Part shown: positions 27,478 through 39,632 of the stretch, in pieces
Layout of the letters: every line of letters starts with the position of its first letter
Numbering within the stretch: the stretch's first letter is position 1
DNA from: Archegozetes longisetosus
Taxonomy: Eukaryota; Arthropoda; Arachnida; Sarcoptiformes; Trhypochthoniidae
Reading direction: 5' to 3'
Length of the DNA stretch: 64,000 bases
NCBI GenBank assembly: GCA_018873245.2
Contig: JAEMBT020000003.1
Location: 9,257,843-9,321,842, forward strand
Position numbers and translations under genes: made by a program
Notes under the pieces: model-generated
Databases searched by the model: none
What the model saw: the letters and a program-made list of their open reading frames with translations, nothing else
Told to the model about the DNA's origin: nothing

Positions 27478-30398
27478 TTTGAAAGATAAAATGATTATGC
27501 TAATTGAGAAAATTGTTCAAGACTCAACTCTCTCAACTATTAATTAATACTTGGTCGAGTGGGTGAAAATGCATAAAATTAACTTATTAAAGCTAATGAT
27601 CGCATATATTTACGTAATTAATCTCGTTATTTAATAAACGTGTTTTCACTAACATTTAGATTTCTTTTATTTTTGTTTAGTTTTTCAGTAACTAGATCAA
27701 TGCTTGGAGTCATTGAAAAGTTCATAAAAAGTGCCGTAAGAGTTGATTCCGGACTGATTGAAATGAAATCCTTAAATGTTTTGAGATGGACTATTTTAGA
27801 CTTTCCTATAATTTATATTCCATTAAGTTTAGTTAGGATTAAGCGAAACTCCTTAAGCATAATTGTTAAGTTGAAACTAAAACTACAGCCTAAGTAACTT
27901 TGTAAATGACTATATATTTTGATCTAATAGCTACTTTGATAATTGTAAACGATCAATTAGAAACACATCTACATTAAAACTGAATTACGAACTAATTACA
28001 ATGAGCATTTCCTGAATCGATACAGAATTAAGTGGATTTCGAAAAATGATCTTATTTATAAGGGTTAGTTGTTCTAATTTCAACTTTTAGTGCAATGTTT
28101 CGATACTCATTAAAGGCTATCTCTAAGCTAAATTAAGGATTCAAATATATAACATTTTTCGCACTCAACATATCTAATTAAACTGATGAATTTATAATAC
28201 TTCAATATTAATCCAAAGTTGTCTTTTATAAATATCTGAACTCATTTTCTGTTTATGGAAAATGTAAAAATTCCTAATAAATTATTCATTTATTGCCCTT
28301 TCCATAATTTGATTGATAGATCTTCAAAATCAATACATGAATGTTGCCTACGCTTACTTGAGATGAAGATGAAAAAAAGGATGTTCTTGGCAAAATACCA
28401 ACCTCTTAACGAACTAGGATTACGTCAAGTAAAAGTTAAATTGTTGACGTATAATTAAATTCAATGGATTTTTGCTATCAATTATTACAATTACGAATTT
28501 GAAGCAAGTTTTGCAACCATTTTAGTGGTTTTATTATTTGTGGATTGACAGACAAAACCAATTTGATCGATGAGATGTAAATTAAAAAGAAACAGCAGTA
28601 GTTTTCGAATCAAACTTTTCAAACGTTTTTTGATTTAGCTAACTAACCATTAAAGCAGTTATCGTCATTGAACTGTCATATAGTTTGTTGTTTGACGCAA
28701 ATAACAGCGAAGTTTAAAGAAAATTTGTAATTGTATAATGCGTTTAATACAACATTGTTAGTGACTGAATAGGAATCGCCTGCAATGATAATATCAATAA
28801 TTGTTGTCTCTCTTATTAGTATGTGTATTAGCTATTGAAACGCGGATGTGTTGACAGATTGATTGTAAAAGGTTTACTTATAAATGCTAAGAGGCTCTAA
28901 AAAGAGATTAAATAAGCATATTTATATTATATATTGATATTTGCCTAGCATTTGTTATAGTTATAAAAGGCACAATTGATTCAGTAAATTATACAACCAG
29001 TGAAGCTTTAAATTATCTTTATGTTCCCCAAAGAATAAAAGCAAAGTCTACTAAACTCTTTTAAAGTTATTTACAACCGAGCAGGCAGATTAAGGATGTA
29101 CAAACTAATCCTAACAATATTTTGATCTCATCAATATAGTGTCATATTATGACCGGAAAAACTGAAAATAGGTTAAAATAAGTTAAATCATCAAATAGTG
29201 AAACAAACCCGAGTAGTCTTTGTTGTAGCTTTCGTCAAAAAATAGTCAAATGAGTGATTTTTGGTTATTTCTTATGTTTTTCTCAACTTTGAATAACAAT
29301 TTACAAAAAAATCATAACAAGCATAAGCAAAGCACAACATAAATAAAACGTGTTTTTAATAGCGAGATATATTTATTTCTTAGAATGTCAAACATAAATT
29401 AAAGATTATTATCAAATAAAGTTAATAAATAAAATGAAGATTTAAACTTCAGGTTAGCTGTCAATTATTTAGCAACGATTCATTCAGTGTTTAGGCATTT
29501 GATTATTTTTTGGTAAAAACTTAAACAATTGCTACGAGGGTTTGTTTGAATATTTCATGATTTAACTTATTTTTAACCTATTTTTAGTTTCTCTGATCAT
29601 GACCTAAAAGGCATATAAAAGCTGACCAAAAGATAAGAACAAGTTATGATAATTGAAATATAAATTTTTCCATCAGTATTAAAGTGTTTTCTAATAGTAG
29701 AACAAAGAGAAAACTGTGATAAGCTAGGAAAAATAGTCATACAATTTTTGTTGAAAAGCTAATTCGGGAAACACTTATTATATAAATATTTATTGAGAAT
29801 TAGCAAAAATAAGAATTAATGCACAATGATCAAATAGCAAAAGTGGCACTTGTTATCATTGACATTGAGCAAGTCCTATTTTTCCAAAATTTCTGATTAA
29901 TAAAAGTCAGAGAAATCATACTTTCAACTCATTTATTAGCTCTCAGAATATATGAATTCAATAATGATTAATAATTGCTCTTTAAAAATAGGCTCACATT
30001 TGATAATCAATTTTTTATTAGTTGTTTTTGAAACGATTGATAAAGATACTTTGTTGCTTTGTAAGCAAGAAAATATATGATTAAGATACTTTGAAAATGA
30101 ACAATTTTAGTTTCAGACTCAAAAAGTCGTCAAACACCACTGTAGATATTGAACCTTTTAATACTGATTGTTAATCTCCGGGAGCAAAGATTTATAAGCA
30201 GATGATAGAAAAATCTAATCAAAATCTTTAAAACTTTCTCATACTTTATAATACATGTATTGGTATATCAATTTTAAAGAATAGCAGTTTTCAAAGTTTT
30301 CTTCATTGGAATCATTTATTTTCACACTCAGATAAATCACAGGAACTGTTTGTGTTATTTAGCTGATTAGCAGTGAATGTATGCAATACATGATTATT

Positions 30399-30820
30399 AC
30401 ATGATTAATCTAATCTGGTTTATATGATTTGAAACCAAGTTGTTCCTAAATTCTACATTATCAGCTCAGCTTTATTGCATACAATGAGCTGTAATTCTTA
30501 GTAAATTTGATTTCTTACTTAATTTATTGCTTAGTTTCATATTCATTACTAGTTTTGTTGAGTTTCTTTTGATTATTTTATAATTGACCACAACATCAGA
30601 AATTTTTTTTACTTGATATAGTCAGATGTTATAGTCAATTATAAAATAATCAAAAGATAACTCAACAAAACCAATAATGAACATGAAACTAAGCAATAAA
30701 TTAAGAAATAGAATTTACTAGTAATTATAGCTCATTGTATGCAGTAAAGCTGAACTTATGATGTAAAATTGAAGAACAACTTGGTTTCAAATCATATAAA
30801 TCAAATTGGATTAATCATGT
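30399..30820. repeat. Foldback inverted repeat, arms of about 200 bp
   Basis: Left arm about 30399-30600, right arm about 30622-30820, separated by a loop of about 20 bases. Matching pairs include ACATGATTAATC with GGATTAATCATGT at the outer ends, GATTTGAAACCAAGTTGTT with its complement, and GATTATTTTATAATTGAC with its complement next to the loop. Arms match at most positions by eye, with scattered substitutions and small indels. No coding capacity and no clear target duplication. It could be a foldback/MITE element, a local inverted duplication, or, if transcribed, a long dsRNA hairpin. Confidence 0.9.
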
Positions 30821-32970
30821 ATATAAATTATTTGAACTAGTAAGACTCTAAAAATAATAGTTAATCACGAATAAGGAGAACAGTTGTAAACGTTTTATAT
30901 TCCAATTTCAAACGTTCCAGCAGACATTTTTCTCAAGTGCCACTTTTACTGTTTCACCATTTACAGATATATTCTTTACGTTAACCATAGTATTAATTGT
31001 TTGAAATGTTCAAGTTTCAAACATCTTTTAGTAATCTTTCATAGAGATTGAAGTTCATGTAATTTCTAAACTCGCATTAAATCGGTATATGGATTTGTAT
31101 TGAATACTATACTTTTATCATATAGTGAGTAACGGCATTTGTTCGCTAGAAAACTAGTCTTTCAATTGTCATAACTCGTTCGTGTCATTTGATCAGCCTT
31201 TTTATACACCTTTAAAGTCGCGGTACTTGGTAATATTTATGCTACTAAAATATTTTGTGGATTAGTTTTGAGCACACTGCCTCACTTGCACTTTGAGTTA
31301 GACATAGAATGCGCTGACCCCTCGCGGTTGCACTACTACCTATAATCGCGTCAAAGCACTTACAACAGTCTTCCAGTAAACCAACACTATTTTACTCCTC
31401 TTTTACGCGTAACTTATATCTTATCTTTGTTTAAGTCAACTTCCTCTCGTCTCAGACAAATTTATGTGTTTGTAACGAAATTAAAACGAGTTAATAAACT
31501 GAAAATAATTTTGAATAGTTGAGTTAAAGAAACGTATGCCCGTCAAAAATAAAGTGATATAAGTTTTACACGCCTCACACTTGGGGCGCTTTAGCAGATC
31601 TGACGCTCCACTCAAATCTCATCTTTACCAACATATTTAAATAGTATTTGATGAAAGTTATTTGAAACAATAAATGAAAAAATTAGTCAAAATTTCTCAT
31701 GATTGCGTGGGATTAAGCTTGTTTGATCAGATTAAATAATTGGGTAGAAGTTATAGTGTTACACTTGATATATGTTCTCATTTTGTGAGTTACTAAAGCA
31801 AGACCTTAGATATAAGACACCAGAGTTTATCAACAAAATAGTAAATTTCAAAAATTTTACTACAACTAACAGTAAGGACAACTCTTACCCACCCCTTGAA
31901 GTATCTGATCATGGCTAAAGTTAACAAATTAATGCGGCCAACATTGCTATAACTAATAATGGTATATCCAAGGATAACAATATTATCCAGTAGCATCAAA
32001 GTTGTCTCGTTCTTAATATACTATCGATTCTACAATGGAATGAATTTGAGGGTTTAAGAACATATTTATTAAGAAACAATTGAGAAAAAAATTTGATACT
32101 AATTCTTATTCAGATTATTTATTATTAATTTTTAAAAACTGAAATTGAAATCGCATAGAAACAAATTTGATATTAACCTAAACTATTGTCGCAAAGTGTA
32201 TGAAAGTTTAGTTACTTATACAAAAAAAATATAATCAATAATCAAACAAAGAAGTAAACTCAAGTAAAATAATTTCAGTAAATAATCGGATGAAATTAAT
32301 AATTAGTTCAAATACTGATGATCAAAATAAGATACGCTCTTTCGAAACAATAAGTAAAAACATTGAAAGTAGAGCTGGTAATGTGATCAAAACGGCAACT
32401 AAAACCCAACTGAGTATTCCTTTATGACCAATCCATTTCTAATGGGAGTCAGTCGTTGAATAACCGACCAAAGAGAATGAGATATAATTGATGAGCTCGA
32501 AATGGATTATCTTATAAAATAACTTAGCTAATGAATAGCGAGAATCCAAAACAATTTGTTTCAAAATGTTGAACGCTATCAACTCACCGAATCAGTGATA
32601 ACGATACAAAAGTAGTTAAGCAAAGACTTACTTTAACATGAAATGCCGAATAATTAATGAAAATGTTTTAGCTCCAATTGGCTTAGATTTAGCTATTATT
32701 ACATCGCAAGTAAATATATCATCAATTTTATCAGCTTAATCACAATAAGTATTAATGAATACAACTTCCTAGTTAATAGTTCCTAAATGATCAGATCTTT
32801 TGAAAATAGACTTGTATCAAAAGAATATATCATACATTCAGATACTTTAGGATTAACATTAAGAGCGAAATTCTGTAGATTTTAAACCAGTCTTTATTTT
32901 ACTCTATCAGTATAAAAATTGAATTTAATATGAAAAATAATTTCAAAAATCTATTAAATCTACTTAATAT

Positions 32971-33532
32971 TTATATTGGAGTAGTTTTTATAAACGATGG
33001 GTTATTATAATCATGAGTCAAATTATTGACATCTGCGTAGCTTGGTGGTGGTGTCAGGTCTTCATATTGTGGTGGAGTATCTGTTAGTTGGATCTCAATG
33101 TACTCTTCGTTATTGACTAAGTTTTCTGATTGCCTACTACTATGAGGAGTTGTCCAGTGAATACCTATTCTTCTTGAGCGATGGCCTCGAGAAGAGATAA
33201 CTTGAGAAGAGCTCTGATTCCTATTTCTATTCCTATTCCACGTACACAGAATTCCACGCAATAGAAGAAATACCGTTATTATAAATACAAGACTCGCATA
33301 AATAGAGATTTGATTCGATATACTTATGAACAAAAATATTATCAGAAGAAGAGTACAAACTGTACGACAGATAAAATCCGAAACATTTATTAAGATTTTT
33401 AACTCAATGAATAGAGAAAATGACAAAATACTCACCCGTTAAGAGAGAATATATAGCAATATCTTCTGAATGGAGGCTAAAAAAGTGAATATTATCACTA
33501 TTTTGACCATCTTCTGCTAATATTGTTAACAT
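32971..33532 (-). CDS. Two-span membrane protein with C-terminal PPxY motifs
   Basis: Two-exon model: exon 1 33532-33436, intron 33435-33360 (76 bases, GTGAGT...CAG), exon 2 33359-32971; 161 residues. The splice is inferred from consensus ends and an open frame upstream to an ATG at 33532. The protein has a short N-terminal region, two adjacent hydrophobic spans (about 30-48 and 52-75, the second ending in LLLRGILC), a basic RNRNRNR stretch, a serine/arginine-rich linker, and a cytoplasmic-type tail with TPPQYEDL and TPPPSYADV. These are two PPxY motifs, the ligands of Nedd4-family WW domains, so an adaptor or substrate role in ubiquitination is plausible inference. An AATAAA lies about 75 bases past the stop (32893-32898). 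I do not recognise the family; NDFIP proteins combine PPxY with membrane spans, but in the opposite order. Confidence 0.62.
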
Positions 33533-34853
33533 ACTGTTCAGAAACTAATAGACGAATGACATGTCTTGCTCTTGAATATATTATTGAATAATGAATTAGA
33601 ATAAGTGCCAAAAAAATATGCAACATTTGCAATAGGAAAGCAATACTAACTGAATTAAGTGCAAACTTTCTATAAATAGTTCAGATGTTTTGGCACTTCT
33701 TAACTGATTTTTTGCTCATCATTTCACGATAACTCTGATGTATTAATATAACTAAATTTACATGTCATAAATATCACTTCAAGAGTGTCAGTTGTATTTG
33801 AAATTTAGTTTACGAACTTTTCATTATTTTTAATTTACAAGTTATTAAAATATCAAACTGTTCAAAGGTCACACTGTCAGCTATGTTTGAGTACTAGATG
33901 CGAATTCTGACTGTTTACGATCAGCTCGCAATATTTAAATATATTTAACTATTCAAAGTCTAAACTAAGCATTATGTTGTGGCATTTTGCAGAATTATAG
34001 CTCTCTATATAATCTGACTAAAAATCTAGACTTTGAAACAATAATCAGAGATTTGTAAACTGCAAAACCAGTAATTATTTAAAGTTACAACTTTATATAA
34101 TAGAGTCAAACATTATAGAGGGTATTAATGGATCATGACGCTAAACAATTTCAATTTTTAGAGAGCATTTCAATTAGTATAGTTTCAAATTGTAACTGTT
34201 TTGAATGGCTCGCAGTATCTCTTTGTCTAAACATAGGATACTATTGATAATATAACTGCGCGCAATATAGAAGGATTGTTTCAAGTCTCAATTGTAACTA
34301 AGGCTTACTTATTAGTCAAGAGCTACAAATAGAACTGAATTTTTCAAATCTTTAGTTAAACACTCATTCTATTGAATGTTTCAATAGGAGTTAGGCTCAG
34401 AAAAAAATGTTTAGTACGATCAATCAAATGAAGCTGAAACTTAGGTTTTGTTTAGTTAGGTTGAAACTCACTAAAATATATTGGGATTTCTACTCAATCT
34501 ATTTAACAGATGTCTTGCGTTGAAAGTTTTCTGCACGTGTGACACATCTGTGTTTTATTGTGAGGTTTGGCAAAGCATTTTAAATAACAATTTTGCACAA
34601 CTATTTTCAAATTACCATCATTCCACAATTTCCACTTCTTCGGTATTGGACCTATTGTAAAGTCATTTTAAATTTAGATTATTTTTGAATAAAAAATTTT
34701 GATTGAAAAAAAGATCAAACAAATTGTTTTTGTAAAAACTTTTTGAAAGTTATAGACAATCCTCAAGTGTTTTTAAAAATAAAATTTATTAGCTTTAATA
34801 GAAGTCTAAGTCATTTGAAAGACAACTATATTGAGTAAAGTCTTTCTGAAACA
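33533..34853. other. Intergenic between divergent genes, nothing recognised
   Basis: About 1.3 kb separating the minus-strand PPxY gene from the plus-strand homeobox gene. It presumably holds both promoters. I see no conserved element I can name. Confidence 0.4.
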
Positions 34854-35551
34854 ATGGAACTACTGCCAAATGAAGAGATGGCTTATAATGATGACAACAT
34901 GAATTTTACTTCTGGCATAAGTGGCCGAAAGGAGCGGACCTTATTTAGCAAAGAACAGCTACAGGAATTGGAGACACAATTTACTCATCATCATTACCTA
35001 ACTCGATTGAGAAGATATGAAATTGCCGTTCAATTGAATCTAACTGAAAGACAAGTAAACAATAAGATATTTATTAACTATTTATTCTAAGCTTACCTAT
35101 AAGTTCATAAACAGAATTAATTTCTCATTAATCATGATATCGAGGTTTCACTTGAGCGTAATCAGATGTCATTAACACCATTACAGATTGCTATGAATAA
35201 TGCCTACAATAATTCATAGTAGCTTACAGACTAAGTGTAATAAACTTATTCAACTTTTCTTTAGGTCAAAGTATGGTTTCAGAATAGAAGGTAAGATTTA
35301 CGCTATGTATTTTAATTTGAAGGTGCCTAAAAACCCATTAATCAAAATATTAGAATCAGACTTAATCAAACACATCAGACTATAATCTTTCAGAAATGCT
35401 ATTATATTCTTAAATTCTCATCATTTAAAGCTATGCGCACCAAGATAAGTTTACTTAAGGCATTTTTTATTTATTCAATAGGATGAAAGTCCGGCGTATG
35501 AATACTGACGAAAAAGAGGATAACAATTGTTCGTTGAAGAGCGACGAATAA
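34854..35551 (+). CDS. Mox: Mox-type (Meox/buttonless) homeobox protein, miniature
   Basis: Three-exon model: 34854-35054, 35265-35290 (26 bases) and 35482-35551; introns are GTAAAC...TAG and GTAAGA...TAG, and frame is kept throughout, giving 98 residues. The homeodomain is residues 24-83. [20 protein letters not shown] followed by [12 protein letters not shown] is the Mox signature: it resembles vertebrate MEOX and Drosophila buttonless, transcription factors of mesoderm. The first intron lies between homeodomain positions 44 and 45, a site common in homeobox genes. The second splits codon 53. Trp48, Gln50, Asn51 and Arg53 are present, but position 56 is Val where Mox proteins have Trp or Cys. 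Only 23 residues precede the homeodomain and 15 follow it; MEOX proteins are about 250 residues. The start ATG has a good context (AACAATGG), but an undetected upstream exon cannot be excluded. Confidence 0.87.
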
Positions 35552-36641
35552 ATCATAATTTATGTATTAGTTTGTCGCAAAAGTGATTGACGCTGTTCAA
35601 CTACCAGTAACTTTTAAACGAGAACGCATATCAGAACCAAATTTCTGTGTAAACTTAGATTAAGATTCAAGTGTAAGTTAAATGCAATATATTTTTGTTG
35701 TTTCAACAAAAATATGACAGAAAATGTGCAAAATGTAGCTGAAGAGGAACAGCTCGCCTTCGTTAAAGTATTATGATTGCTCAATGCAACAGCTGCACCA
35801 ATTGATGAGCAATGATCGGTAATGAGCAAGGCCATGACTAATTGTAAGATCTAATATTTTGTTAAAAATTTGAAAATATAAGTAGCCATCGCTTTTGGGG
35901 CAAACTAATAATTGACTTGTTTATCGTATGATTTTCAAATAAAAAAATGATTTATAACTTTAAAAAATTGGTGTATTGTTTGATTTATCTTTGATGATTC
36001 ATCGTGACTGGCATTTCAAAAACTGCTCACAAAATGATATCATATAAAAATGTAGTCGACTTCTAAAGTTATGCTTAGGTTTAAAGTGTGCAAAGTTTTG
36101 AGTAGTTGAAAGTAAAACTTTGAAACTTTCTCAAATGCGTAATGAAAACTTGAAGAAGAATAATGGCAAATTCTAGAGTTTGTTTGTTGAGGTAATGGAA
36201 AAATTGTAAAAAGTTTCAACTGGTTATTTATGAGAAGTTAGTTGATAAGAAAAATAGATTGAAACGCTAACAAAGTATTTGTAACATTTTCTAGTTTTAA
36301 TCTATGGAGTTATAGGAACAATCTAATCGCGCGTGAGATATTAGATGAGAATTTACTTCCTAATGACGATTGTTGCCTAATATTACAAATTGATAGAATA
36401 TGTTCAGTTCAAAAAAAATAGAAACTTCATTGTGATTGCCTTTGATTGCATTACTAAAATTTGCTATCTGTGACCTTCAGTTAGGAAATGTTTATCAGAA
36501 AACCAGTTTTTCATTCATTAATATTAGAAAATGATGCGACGCACATGAGTATAGTGGTCAAACTTAATCATAGATCGAATAACAGTGAAAATTTATAATT
36601 CATTTATAGTTTATTAGTTCATAATTTGCATATGTGTGATC
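35552..36641. other. Intergenic, nothing recognised
   Basis: About 1.1 kb between the homeobox gene and AGPAT, both on the plus strand. No coding signal that I trust. Confidence 0.45.
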
Positions 36642-39074
36642 ATGAGCGAACAAAATGCTATTGAACTTCAGTACAAACATAGTGTTAAACACGACATCAT
36701 CATTAGTTTGGTCTCCTTTCTAGTCTTCGTATCAAGTCTAATTGTTAATTTTGTTCAACTAATTAATTATCTCACCGTCCGACTTATTAGCATCGATTGT
36801 TATCGTAAAATTAATTATTATTTGCAATATATAATATATGTCCGTAAGTGATTTTGATTATTTGTTCAGTTTATTTCTAAGAATAATTTGCATGTTTTGT
36901 CCACTAAAGCGTTACTAAACTTATTAAACCTAACAGTACTTTAATGACCCTATAATGCGGCGCTTTCTCTATCAACTGACGTTTGGTTGCATTTCTTGTT
37001 AGCTTTCTATTACTTTCACTTTTTAAACTAAATAATGCATAAATATATCTCATATCCTTATGCCAAATCTATATCTTATTGAATCAAGTTTAATGAAAAA
37101 ATAGTTTATATAAAAAGAGTATTTTTAAAAAATGATTTAAATTGATTTTTGATATTTGGTTAAAATATAAATAGGCTGATACTTGACGTGTGGTGATATT
37201 CAATTGCCTCATAACTTGCCATAACTTATGATTATTCCAAATACTAAGCTCTAAAGTCCCTTGTCTTATCGTTAAGTATATATTATCTATGTAGTAGTTG
37301 AAGGACTAATAATTGATATGAAAATTTAAATAGAATCTTCAGTAAAATTGCTACTCGTATAAAATATATGCCATTTTTCTAATAGATTCTAATTTTCTGT
37401 ATCTAATTCACACTTTCAGTAGTTGATAAATAGAAAATAGATTTGATTTAGTTATTTATAATTGGTAATAATCTTGATTTTTATTACTTGCCATGACCTA
37501 TTGCGCAACTTTAAGTAAATATCTATAAACGAAATTAAAGTCTAAACAATTAAGTGAGTTGTCGTGGAAAACACTCAAAATGAGATGATTTAGCACATGC
37601 TATTTTTATAAGATTATCAAATGCTCAAGTTGTTCAAGTAAAAATGCAACAGATGTAAAAATCAATCGATTAAATGTGGCTTGGCATCAGACCTAGAAAT
37701 AGCAAGCGCATCGATATTTTATCACTTCGGTTAATTACAAACTTTCTTACCTATCCATTAACTGATTAAAGCGAACAAAACTAAAAAACAACTTCAATTC
37801 ATTTTAATCAACAATCTAATCCATACATTTAGAAGTTGTAGCCATAACTGAGTGGTTTACAAATTCAACAATTACTTTGTTTTATGGCGATGAAGAATCA
37901 ATGAAGTATTTCGGAAATGAACACTGTTTCGGAGTGGCTAACCATCGCTACGAACTCGACGCACCTTTTCTTTGGATGGCGTGCGAAAAAGTCAAATGTT
38001 TAGGAAGTGCGAAAGCTTTCGGTAAAAAAGAGTTGAAAGTTGTGCCTATCATTGGCTGGACTTTCTTTTTTGGAGAATATGTATTTCTAGCTAGAAATTG
38101 GGAAAAAGATTCCAAAAATATTGAACCTGCTTTAGATAGATTGATGGCACACAAAGACCATGTTTTATTAATGATTGCCGCAGAGGGAACACGATTTACT
38201 AAAAATAAATACGAAGCTAGTATGAAATTTGCTAAAGATAGAGGACTCAATGTCCATTATAAACATCACTTACTGCCCAGAATCAAAGGGTTCGCATATT
38301 CTGTCAGATATTTGAAAGCTAATCGTGAGTTATTTCTATTTATCGTAATGTTGCAAAAAATAAAATTTTTCTCATTGTTTGAAACAAGATCCGAATTGTA
38401 ATATTTATAACATTCAGTTGGCATTTGACGAAGAAACTAACTCTGAGCCAACTATTTCTAATTTTCTAAGAGGTTTACCAATGAATGGCGATCTATATGT
38501 TAAGAGAATTCCTATAAGTAGTGTTCCAACAGATACTGATGAAGAGTTGACAAAATTTCTTTATGATATTTACTCTGAAAAGGTGTGACAAAAACTTTCT
38601 AACGGTTGTAATAGTTGATTGAATTTGTATTATTTTAAAGGATGAATTGATGGAATATCATATGAAAAACGGTGTGTTTCCAGGAATAGCTGTACCTCAA
38701 AAACGCAGTTTGAAACCCCTAATTGTTTTGCTGACAAACTTTCTAATAGTTGGTATTCCTTCGATTTATATTGTATTTAAAGTATTCACTTCAGGCAATT
38801 GGATTGCAATGTCTCTCACAGCAGTGTTTATATTAATAGGTACTGAATCAGTTTTTGCTTTACAATAAACTTTCAACTAACTAAGTTATTTTTCTGTCAA
38901 ACAGTTTACGTCGCGTTATATTTGGCCATTGGGTCGGCAAAGATTAATAAGGCATCAAACTATGGCACATTTGAAGGTAAAAGTTTGAGAAAAAGACTCG
39001 ATTCTCGTTCTGAAGCATTAAAAAATGGTTTAAGTAATGGAAACACTAAAGTAGAGGATAAGAAGCACTTATAA
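36642..39074 (+). CDS. Agpat3: 1-acyl-sn-glycerol-3-phosphate acyltransferase, AGPAT3/4 type
   Basis: Transfers an acyl chain to lysophosphatidic acid (or related lysophospholipids) to make phosphatidic acid in the ER membrane. Exons: 36642-36843, 37833-38324, 38389-38582, 38641-38839, 38905-39074; all introns are GT-AG; 418 residues. The N-terminal membrane anchor contains IVNFVQL, shared with vertebrate AGPAT3. Catalytic motif I is NHRYELD (His105, Asp110), and the EGTR substrate-binding motif is at 185-188, followed by HHLLPRIKGF. The C-terminal half has the family block ending VFPG and two membrane spans (about 315-340 and 345-370). KINKASNYG near the C-terminus matches the family's ending. 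Intron 1 is 989 bases with nothing recognised; the others are 58-65 bases. Start: the first ATG in frame with the anchor. AGPAT3 versus AGPAT4 cannot be decided from sequence alone. Confidence 0.93.
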
Positions 39075-39632
39075 AATAATTTTCAATAGAAGTTTACTTA
39101 AGATTATATAAATATTTACTAATCTATTTTGAGTTGAATGTGAAATGTGTTCAATTGAATAAGTTTTTAAAGATTAAAACAGATATAAGTGATTAATTAT
39201 TTGTTAATTGAATTGAAAATGATTGTTATGTTTTGAACGTTTGAAGCGTTTGGTGGGGATAAGTGGACAAAATAGTTAACTTTTAATTATAAAAACTTCA
39301 ATCTAAAGGGAAAGGGAAAGTCATAAACGATTCACCAGAGTTAATGTTATTTTTATGAAAACAAATATCAAACTAAGTGATTTAGCGTTAACTTGAGTAT
39401 TATTTTTTTACTCCTAGCGTGATGTCTTTCACTGTAGTGATGATACTCATCCAAGGTCTGTGTTTTATTTTCACATAATTTTAGAGTAAAAGTTTGTCAT
39501 TCTCCAAATTGACTAAATTTTCCTCAATCTCATTATTACAAGTTTATGCTTTTTACTTACTCCTAATTCTCAAACTTGTGCAAAGTTTCATATGTGATAT
39601 TTACTTAAAGTTGATTTTATGTAAACGTTTAT

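Larger units (their letters stand above)
23695..32970. other. Gene-poor stretch, no supported gene
   Basis: About 9.3 kb of AT-rich sequence with only short frames lacking motifs. It holds an 11-bp tandem repeat at 27445 and a large foldback inverted repeat at 30399-30820, both listed separately. Confidence 0.5.

Noticed and set aside
27640-27897. 85-codon frame with a signal-peptide-like start
   Set aside because: No homology, no cysteines or domains after the leader; T-rich DNA readily gives hydrophobic N-termini by chance.
28255-28458. 67-codon frame on the plus strand
   Set aside because: Low-complexity composition, no motif, no neighbouring splice structure that makes sense.
31320-31370. 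Let-7-like string (complement of CTACTACCTA)
   Set aside because: The seed does not match let-7 and no precursor-like hairpin surrounds it.
33360-33435. Starting the PPxY protein at the GTG at 33435
   Set aside because: GTGAGT there is a splice donor; a frame-keeping exon with its own ATG lies immediately upstream.
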